NCBI GenBank assembly: GCA_045533175.1
Contig: JAZSHJ010000065.1
Span: forward strand, 1 to 18,222
Source of the DNA: SIG588 sp045533175
GTDB taxonomy: Bacteria; Bacillota; Clostridia; Oscillospirales; Acutalibacteraceae
Reading direction: 5' to 3'
Length of the DNA: 18,222 nt
Part shown: piece after piece, positions 13,158 through 18,222 of the stretch
Position numbering within the stretch: position 1 is the stretch's first letter
Layout of the letters: each line of letters starts with the position of its first letter
Translations under genes and position numbers: made by a program
The notes under the pieces: model-generated
The model's input: only the letters and a program-made list of their open reading frames with translations
Told to the model about the DNA's origin: nothing
Database searches by the model: none

Positions 13158-14162
13158 TTATCCCAACCAGTTGCGATCGGTTTCGTAGTTGCGAGGGCGT
13201 TGCATCAACGCTTCCAGCGCGTCTTTCGGCGGCATGTTTTCATAGCAAATCCGATAACATTGCTCCGAAATGGGCAATTCCACGCCCCATTTTTGTGCCA
13301 GCGTGCGCGCCGCCGCCACCGCGAGATATCCTTCCACCGTGCCGACTTCCGCAATGGCTTCGGCGGGTGGAATGCCCTGCCCGATCAAAATGCCCGCACG
13401 GCGATTACGAGAATGCATGCTACCGCAGGTAACGATCAAATCCCCCATACCCGATAACCCCGCAAAGGTTTCGGGGCGAGCGCCCATCGCCACACCCAAA
13501 CGGGCGATTTCGGACAAGCCGCGCGTCATCAACGCCGCTTTGGCGTTGTCGCCCATATTCAAACCGTCCGCAATACCCGCCGACAAAGCAATGACGTTTT
13601 TCATGGCACCGCCCAACTCCACGCCCACCATGTCGGTGTTGGCATAAATGCGGAAATGGCGGTTCATCAAAATTTTCTGCACCTGTTCCGCCGTGTCGGA
13701 ATCGGCGGCAGCGCTCACCACCGAGGTGGGAATGTCGCGTGCCACTTCCTCGGCGTGGGAAGGGCCGGAAAGCACCGCCACGCGCGCCGCCGGCAACGCT
13801 TCGCACAACACGTCGCCGAACAGACGGTGCGTTGCGGCATCGATGCCTTTGCCCACATTTACAAGCAGCGCGCCCACGGGCAACACCGCTTTGAGTTTTT
13901 CTGCCATTTCGCCGATCGCAAAGGACGGCACCGCCAGCACCGTGAGATCCGCCGCCCGCACACAGGCGAGATCGTCGGTCAATTCAATGTGCGGAGAAAC
14001 CGGCACGCCCGGCAACAGTTTTTTGTGCTGTCCGTGACGGCGAATGGAGGCGAGTTCTTCGGGGAAAGCCGACCACAACGTCACGTCGTGTCCGTACCGT
14101 TCCGCCATCACCGCAAGGGCGGTTCCCCAGCCGCCGGCACCCAATACCACTACGTTGGCCAT
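13158..14162 (-). CDS. gpsA: NAD(P)-dependent glycerol-3-phosphate dehydrogenase
   Basis: GpsA reduces dihydroxyacetone phosphate to sn-glycerol-3-phosphate, the backbone of membrane phospholipids. The 334-residue protein starts MANVVVLGAGGWGTALA, with the GAGGWG nucleotide-binding loop at residues 8-13. It continues with VGKGID, VLSGPSHAEEVA, the catalytic lysine region GVELGGAMKNVIALSAGIADG, and GLSGMGDLIVTC followed by SRNRRAG, all family hallmarks. The chosen start has AAGGAGG 8 nt upstream inside the end of plsY; a 14-residue in-frame extension overlaps plsY and is not needed. It follows plsY by 4 bp, so product and next enzyme are co-expressed: PlsY acylates the glycerol-3-phosphate GpsA makes. 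Length is normal. Confidence 0.98.
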   Translation of the reverse strand: MANVVVLGAGGWGTALAVMAERYGHDVTLWSAFPEELASIRRHGQHKKLLPGVPVSPHIELTDDLACVRAADLTVLAVPSFAIGEMAEKLKAVLPVGALLVNVGKGIDAATHRLFGDVLCEALPAARVAVLSGPSHAEEVARDIPTSVVSAAADSDTAEQVQKILMNRHFRIYANTDMVGVELGGAMKNVIALSAGIADGLNMGDNAKAALMTRGLSEIARLGVAMGARPETFAGLSGMGDLIVTCGSMHSRNRRAGILIGQGIPPAEAIAEVGTVEGYLAVAAARTLAQKWGVELPISEQCYRICYENMPPKDALEALMQRPRNYETDRNWLG

Positions 14163-14166
14163 ATCG

Positions 14167-14865
14167 TCAGCCCTCCTTCTTGCCGAATGAGAGTTTGCGT
14201 TCATTGCCTTGAATCAGGCGCTTGATGTTACCGTGATGCATGGCAAACAGAATGATAACCACGAGTGACACCATCACGGTGGCAAACACGATCACTCCCG
14301 TGGGATCGTGATCCGCAAAGCGGCGCAACAGCACCGTGGCAGGAATGGCGGTGGCCGCCCCGCAAAGCGAGCCGAGCGACACCATACGCCACAACGCCAC
14401 CACCAAAACGAATACCGCCACCACCGCCAGCGCCACGCGCCAATCGGTCACAAACAGCATACCAAGCCCCACAAGCACCCCTTTTCCTCCGCGAAAACCG
14501 AAGAATACGGGGAAGGTGTGCCCCAACGTGCAAAACAAACCCGCAATATACTGCCCTGCCATGCGCGCTTCACCAACCGACAGTTCACACGTCGCACGGC
14601 CGCACGCCCACGCAAGAAGCAGACCGCCCACAAAGCACGCAAGCATACTCTTGCCCACGTCACCCAGCGTGGTCCACACAGCGGGACGACTGCCGAAGGT
14701 GCGCAACACGTTGGTCATGCCTGCGTTGCCGCTGCCCACCTCACGGATATCCTGTTTTCCCACCGCGCGGGACACCAGAATGGCGGTGTTGATACTACCC
14801 AACAAATATGCCACGACCGCCGCACACAGCAGATACGGCCAAAGAGGCAACAACTTCAAAAACAT
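14167..14865 (-). CDS. plsY: Acyl-phosphate:glycerol-3-phosphate acyltransferase
   Basis: PlsY is the membrane enzyme that transfers an acyl group from acyl-phosphate to glycerol-3-phosphate, the first step of phospholipid synthesis in most bacteria. The 232-residue protein is very hydrophobic with about seven predicted membrane spans. It contains the three PlsY signatures: GSINTAILVS then DIREVGSGNAGMTNVLRTFG (substrate-binding loop), GHTFPVFFGFRGGKG, and the C-terminal HHGNIKRLIQGNERKL. Length is slightly above the typical 190-215. The start at ATG 14865 has GAGAGGA 9 nt upstream and begins the first membrane helix (MFLKLLPLW); the longer in-frame version extends into der. It is separated from der and gpsA by 4 bp each. 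Confidence 0.97.
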   Translation of the reverse strand: MFLKLLPLWPYLLCAAVVAYLLGSINTAILVSRAVGKQDIREVGSGNAGMTNVLRTFGSRPAVWTTLGDVGKSMLACFVGGLLLAWACGRATCELSVGEARMAGQYIAGLFCTLGHTFPVFFGFRGGKGVLVGLGMLFVTDWRVALAVVAVFVLVVALWRMVSLGSLCGAATAIPATVLLRRFADHDPTGVIVFATVMVSLVVIILFAMHHGNIKRLIQGNERKLSFGKKEG

Positions 14866-14869
14866 ACGA

Positions 14870-16201
14870 TCAATCCTCTCGTTCGCGGATGATAAAGCGG
14901 ATGGGAGTCCCTTCCAAACCAAAGGTTTCGCGGATCTGATTTTCGAGATACCGCTGATAGGAGAAATGGAACAGTTCCGCGTTGTTCACAAAAAACACGA
15001 ATGTGGGCGGTTTGGTGGACGCTTGCGTCACGTAATAGATCTTCAACCGCTTGCCCTTATCGGTGGGCGGTTGCACGCGGGCGGTCGCCAACGCCAACAA
15101 ATCGTTGAGCATACCTGTCGCAATGCGGGTGCAGTTTTGCTGATGCACGTAGTTGATGAGTTCAAACAAGCGCGGCAGGCGCTGTCCCGTTTTGGCCGAG
15201 ATAAAAATGAACGGCGCATAGGACATAAAACTGAAATCGTTTTCCAACTGCTTGCGCATCACCGTCATGGTCTTGTCGTCTTTTTCCACGGCATCCCATT
15301 TGTTCACCGCAATGATGCAGGCTTTGCCCTGTTCTTGTGCCAAGCCCGCCACCTTGCTGTCCTGTTCGGTGAAACCGACGGTGCCATCGAGCATAATCAC
15401 GCACACATCCGCCCGTTCAATAGCCATTTGCGCGCGCAGAACGCTGTAGCGTTCCACCTCGTCTTCCACGCGGCTTTTGCGGCGCAGACCTGCGGTGTCC
15501 ACAAACACGTAATGTCCGTATTCGTTCTTCACCTCGCTGTCGATCGCATCACGGGTGGTACCCGCAATATCCGACACAATACTGCGTTCCTCCCCCGTAA
15601 TGGCGTTAACGAGCGAGGATTTCCCCGCGTTCGGACGGCCGATAACCGCCACACGAATGGTATCCTCTTCTTCCGGCTCTTCTTCGGCAGGGGGCAGATG
15701 CTCCATCACCGCATCCAGCAGATCGCCCGTGCCGTGACCGTGCACCGAGGATACCGCGATCGGATCACCGAGTCCCAAATTATAAAACTCATAAAATTCC
15801 GCGGGCATATCGCCCACGCGGTCGCATTTGTTCACGCACAGCACCACAGGTTTCCCGCTGCGTTGCAACATCACCGCCACGTCCATATCGTTCGCGGTAA
15901 CACCCGCCGTCACGTCGGTCACCAAAATGATAACTTCCGCCTGTTCGATGGCAAGTTGCGCTTGGTGGCGCATGTGCGACAGAATCACATCGTCGGCGCG
16001 CGGTTCAATACCACCCGTATCTGCCAACATAAAGGTGCGACCGTCCCATTCACACGGAGCAAATAAGCGGTCACGCGTCACACCGGGGGTATCCTTCACG
16101 ATGGCCAATCGCTGACCGATCAATTTATTAAACAAGGTGGACTTTCCCACGTTGGGACGTCCCACGACCGCTACGACCGGCCGTCCTCCCGCTATCGCCA
16201 T
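14870..16201 (-). CDS. der: Ribosome-assembly GTPase Der (EngA)
   Basis: Der is an essential double-GTPase that helps mature the 50S subunit. Of its 443 residues, the first G domain has GRPNVGKST (14-22), DTGG (61-64) and NKCD (124-127). The second has GRPNAGKSS (188-196), DTAG near 235 and NKWD (300-303). A KH-like C-terminal domain ends in a charged tail, IRERED. An acidic linker (EEEPEEED) joins the G domains. Length matches the family. Its ATG shares one base with the stop of the upstream DUF512 gene (TAATG), with AGGAGG upstream, so the two are translationally coupled. The order DUF512-der-plsY-gpsA is common in Clostridia. Confidence 0.98.
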   Translation of the reverse strand: MAIAGGRPVVAVVGRPNVGKSTLFNKLIGQRLAIVKDTPGVTRDRLFAPCEWDGRTFMLADTGGIEPRADDVILSHMRHQAQLAIEQAEVIILVTDVTAGVTANDMDVAVMLQRSGKPVVLCVNKCDRVGDMPAEFYEFYNLGLGDPIAVSSVHGHGTGDLLDAVMEHLPPAEEEPEEEDTIRVAVIGRPNAGKSSLVNAITGEERSIVSDIAGTTRDAIDSEVKNEYGHYVFVDTAGLRRKSRVEDEVERYSVLRAQMAIERADVCVIMLDGTVGFTEQDSKVAGLAQEQGKACIIAVNKWDAVEKDDKTMTVMRKQLENDFSFMSYAPFIFISAKTGQRLPRLFELINYVHQQNCTRIATGMLNDLLALATARVQPPTDKGKRLKIYYVTQASTKPPTFVFFVNNAELFHFSYQRYLENQIRETFGLEGTPIRFIIRERED

Positions 16202-17511
16202 TACGATTCCTCCTTTTGCCGAAGCAATATGCGCACAAACTCCTCACCGCTGCCATCGGTAACGTGAAGCGGCACGCCCAGCGCCGCTTCCACCTCCTGC
16301 GGTGTTTTATCGTCCAAAAACAAGTCACCTTCCCGCCGCAACATACTGTTGCAGATGGTCACCTCGTCTTTTTCCACGCCTTTCAGTTGGTCGATCAAGT
16401 CGCCGCCCGTCAGCAAACCTGCCACGGTGATACGCTCGCCGAAAAAGTGATTGACCACCGCCACAACGTTCACTGAGAGGGTAGGAAATTTGGCTTTCGC
16501 CTTCCCCACCAACTCCCGCAAAAACGGGGCGGCCGAAACACCCGTTGCCACCACCAAACGGCGTGAGGACACCTCACCCGAAGCCTCGTTCAGCGTGGTT
16601 TCAAACTCTTCCTTCATCAATGCCATCATGCCCACGCCGTTTTCCAACTGGGCAAAATCGCCGTAACTCTCCGCTGTGGGAATGGGCCGTCCCGCCATGA
16701 GATAAAATTCATCCGACGGAAAAAACAAGCGGTGTCCGTGTTCCGCCTCCAAGCGGTCGGCCATGCCTTCCATCCGCGCGATCACGTCCGCCGCCTCTTC
16801 ACGGGTGAAGGGGCGAAGCGGTGTTAACCCGTCGCGGAATTTTGTGAGCCCCACCGGCACCGCCGCCACCGATTGCACCGCGGGAAACAGCGCCGCCAGA
16901 TCTTCCATTGTTTTGGAAAGCGCTTCTCCGTCGTTATAACCCGGGCAAAGCACCAACTGACAGTTGAGCGCGATCCCCGCTTCGGCCAAGCGATACAAAT
17001 GGCGCAATGCATCCCCCGCAAAGCGGTTGTTCATCATGCGACACCGAAGCGCGGGATCGGTGGTGTGCACCGACACGTTCACAGGGCTGATGTGCATCTC
17101 GATGATACGATCCACGTCCCGTTCGCTCAGGTTAGTGAGTGTTATATAATTTCCAAACAGGAAGGACAAACGACTGTCGTCGTCTTTAAAATACAGACTG
17201 TCGCGCATGCCGTGCGGCAACTGATCGATAAAGCAGAAAATGCAGTTGTTTTTGCAAGCGCGTTGCTTGTCCATCAAATAGGTATCAAACTGCAGGCCGA
17301 TATCACCCGCTTTGTCCGCACGCAAGGTCACGGTGCGTTCGCCGCGCGGGGTGTCCAAGCACAGCGTGAGGCGCGCGTCGGTCAGATAAAACCGATAATC
17401 CAGCACGTCTTCGATCGCGTGCCCGTTGATGCTTATGAGCACGTCGCCCGCCGCGATCCGTTTTTTTGCCGCAGGCGAGCGCGGTGTCACACCGCTGATC
17501 GTTACCGCCAC
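16201..17511 (-). CDS. DUF512 radical SAM protein with N-terminal PDZ domain
   Basis: A 436-residue protein of the DUF512/TIGR03279-type family, whose reaction is unknown. Residues 5-45 are PDZ-like (ISGVTPRSPAAKKRIAAGDV, then LISINGHAIEDVLDYRFY). A CX3CX2C motif at Cys86, Cys90 and Cys93 (ACKNNCIFCFIDQLPHGMR) marks a radical SAM [4Fe-4S] site. DDSRLSFLFGNYITLTNL follows, then the DUF512 domain proper, with FFPSDEFYLMAGRPIP and GVSAAPFLREL. The start is GTG (17509-17511), chosen because AAAGGAGG lies 7 nt upstream; in-frame sequence further upstream is antisense to the neighbouring gene and has no homologous character. It is first in the block with der, plsY and gpsA. The neighbourhood suggests a housekeeping role, possibly linked to ribosomes, but that is inference. 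Confidence 0.95.
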   Translation of the reverse strand: MAVTISGVTPRSPAAKKRIAAGDVLISINGHAIEDVLDYRFYLTDARLTLCLDTPRGERTVTLRADKAGDIGLQFDTYLMDKQRACKNNCIFCFIDQLPHGMRDSLYFKDDDSRLSFLFGNYITLTNLSERDVDRIIEMHISPVNVSVHTTDPALRCRMMNNRFAGDALRHLYRLAEAGIALNCQLVLCPGYNDGEALSKTMEDLAALFPAVQSVAAVPVGLTKFRDGLTPLRPFTREEAADVIARMEGMADRLEAEHGHRLFFPSDEFYLMAGRPIPTAESYGDFAQLENGVGMMALMKEEFETTLNEASGEVSSRRLVVATGVSAAPFLRELVGKAKAKFPTLSVNVVAVVNHFFGERITVAGLLTGGDLIDQLKGVEKDEVTICNSMLRREGDLFLDDKTPQEVEAALGVPLHVTDGSGEEFVRILLRQKEES

Positions 17512-17545
17512 GGTTATCCCTCCTTTCGGCTTTAATGTAAGTTTG

Positions 17546-18222
17546 TTATTTGCAGATATAGATGTCGTCAAATGCGACCTTGCAATCGCCGAAATCGGCG
17601 TAGATACGCATGAAGTTGATGGCCTTCGGATTCCACGGTTCGGGCGATCGGTCTGCCCAGTGCATCGGAATATACACCTCATTCCAACCGTTGTGGAACA
17701 AGCTGTTGAGGTAACCAAAGGAGTGCTCTTCCACGTCCTGACGGCCGCTGCTGCTAAGCTCAATCTGACCGTCACCGAGCTTTTCGATGTCGTCACAGTA
17801 GAACCACAGGTGCAGGTAACCGTCCGCTACGGACGAGATGTCGACCGGATCGAAGTGGCATTCGAAGAAATCCACGGGAGTGTCCGAATGAATCTCGTTC
17901 ACCCACGCACCGGTGCCTTCCCGCACGAAGTCCGGATCGGTGCATAGCGTCGCGCAGGTCATATTATCCGTCGTATCGCAGTTGAACAACTTTACAAACT
18001 GGGTAAACTCGGTTGTCGGGATGCGGATATCCTCCACCGACACGGAGGAGTGATACGGCTTTTCAAATGCTTCACGACGGTCGTTACGGCAGACGATATC
18101 GAAGGTCGATTCGGTATTCGATACCGAGGTGCCGAACACGCGCATCGCGCCCGCCGCAAAGCCGCTGCTGTGACGCATATCAAACATCGGTTTCGTGCCC
18201 GGAAGCACGTCCACCGAACTGT
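17546..18222 (-). CDS. C-terminal part of an unidentified, probably surface-associated beta-rich protein
   Basis: About 225 residues are visible and the frame is still open at the window edge, so the start is missing; a GTG at 18214 is only an internal codon as far as can be judged. I do not recognise the family. The C-terminal 120 residues alternate strands with many aromatic and acidic residues. The pattern around DGYLHLWFYCDD, then a Ser-rich stretch, NGWNEVYIPMHWAD, FMRIYADFG and a final VAFDDIYICK resembles the jelly-roll fold of carbohydrate-binding or discoidin-like domains in secreted glycan-degrading proteins. Sorting signals would be in the missing part. It ends 34 bp before the DUF512 start with no terminator between, so read-through into that operon is possible. 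Confidence 0.7.
   Translation of the reverse strand, partial: SSVDVLPGTKPMFDMRHSSGFAAGAMRVFGTSVSNTESTFDIVCRNDRREAFEKPYHSSVSVEDIRIPTTEFTQFVKLFNCDTTDNMTCATLCTDPDFVREGTGAWVNEIHSDTPVDFFECHFDPVDISSVADGYLHLWFYCDDIEKLGDGQIELSSSGRQDVEEHSFGYLNSLFHNGWNEVYIPMHWADRSPEPWNPKAINFMRIYADFGDCKVAFDDIYICK

Noticed and set aside
17512..17796. Upstream 95-residue extension of the DUF512 protein
   Set aside because: It is antisense-like low-complexity Ser/Thr sequence overlapping the neighbouring gene. The GTG at 17511 has an ideal ribosome site and starts at the PDZ domain.

Overview
The window looks like chromosomal DNA from an anaerobic, spore-forming member of the Clostridia, probably a gut-type Oscillospiraceae/Ruminococcaceae relative. 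Support comes from sigma-E with its SpoIIGA protease, sigma-G with YlmC, a pyruvate formate-lyase pair, the conserved DUF512-der-plsY-gpsA block, strong Shine-Dalgarno sites and a moderately GC-rich composition with GC-rich wobble positions. The taxonomic placement is inference from gene content and protein resemblance. The first 62 bases are not genome: they match MGI/BGISEQ sequencing adapter, so the left edge is a contig end with adapter assembled onto it.

Layout, left to right. (1) 63-1511, minus strand: rpsB-tsf (ribosomal protein S2 and EF-Ts) behind a sigma-A-type promoter; tsf is cut by the contig end. (2) 1686-4802, minus: pflB-pflA, overlapping by 4 bp, behind a perfect TTGACA-N17-TATAAT promoter. 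The leader holds a ZTP (pfl-motif) riboswitch whose P3 strand is shared with a strong intrinsic terminator, so fermentation flux is predicted to respond to ZTP/ZMP, the one-carbon (10-formyl-THF) shortage signal. (3) 4823-5950, minus: sigG-ylmC, with a candidate sigma-F/sigma-G promoter upstream of sigG. (4) 6156-11111: an accessory carbohydrate/peptide module made of a large family-5 solute-binding lipoprotein (+), a GH109-like Gfo/Idh/MocA protein (-) and a divergent AraC-type regulator (+). It sits inside what is a contiguous spoIIGA-sigE-sigG cluster in Bacillus. (5) 11122-12663, minus: spoIIGA-sigE, convergent with araC; each of these two genes carries the other's terminator inside its own 3' coding end. 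(6) 12664-13157: non-coding DNA with a series of long perfect hairpins resembling a dispersed palindromic element. (7) 13158-17511, minus: DUF512 radical-SAM protein, der, plsY, gpsA, tightly spaced and closed by a strong terminator. These cover ribosome assembly and early phospholipid synthesis. (8) 17546-18222, minus: the C-terminal part of an unidentified, probably secreted beta-rich protein that runs off the right edge.

How the genes work together: SpoIIGA activates pro-sigma-E in the mother cell and sigma-G runs the late forespore programme. PflA installs the glycyl radical on PflB. GpsA makes glycerol-3-phosphate, which PlsY acylates. Der helps mature the 50S subunit. The accessory module probably senses, binds and processes a glycan or oligopeptide, with the AraC protein as local regulator. 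I saw no tRNA, rRNA, CRISPR array, insertion sequence or phage gene.
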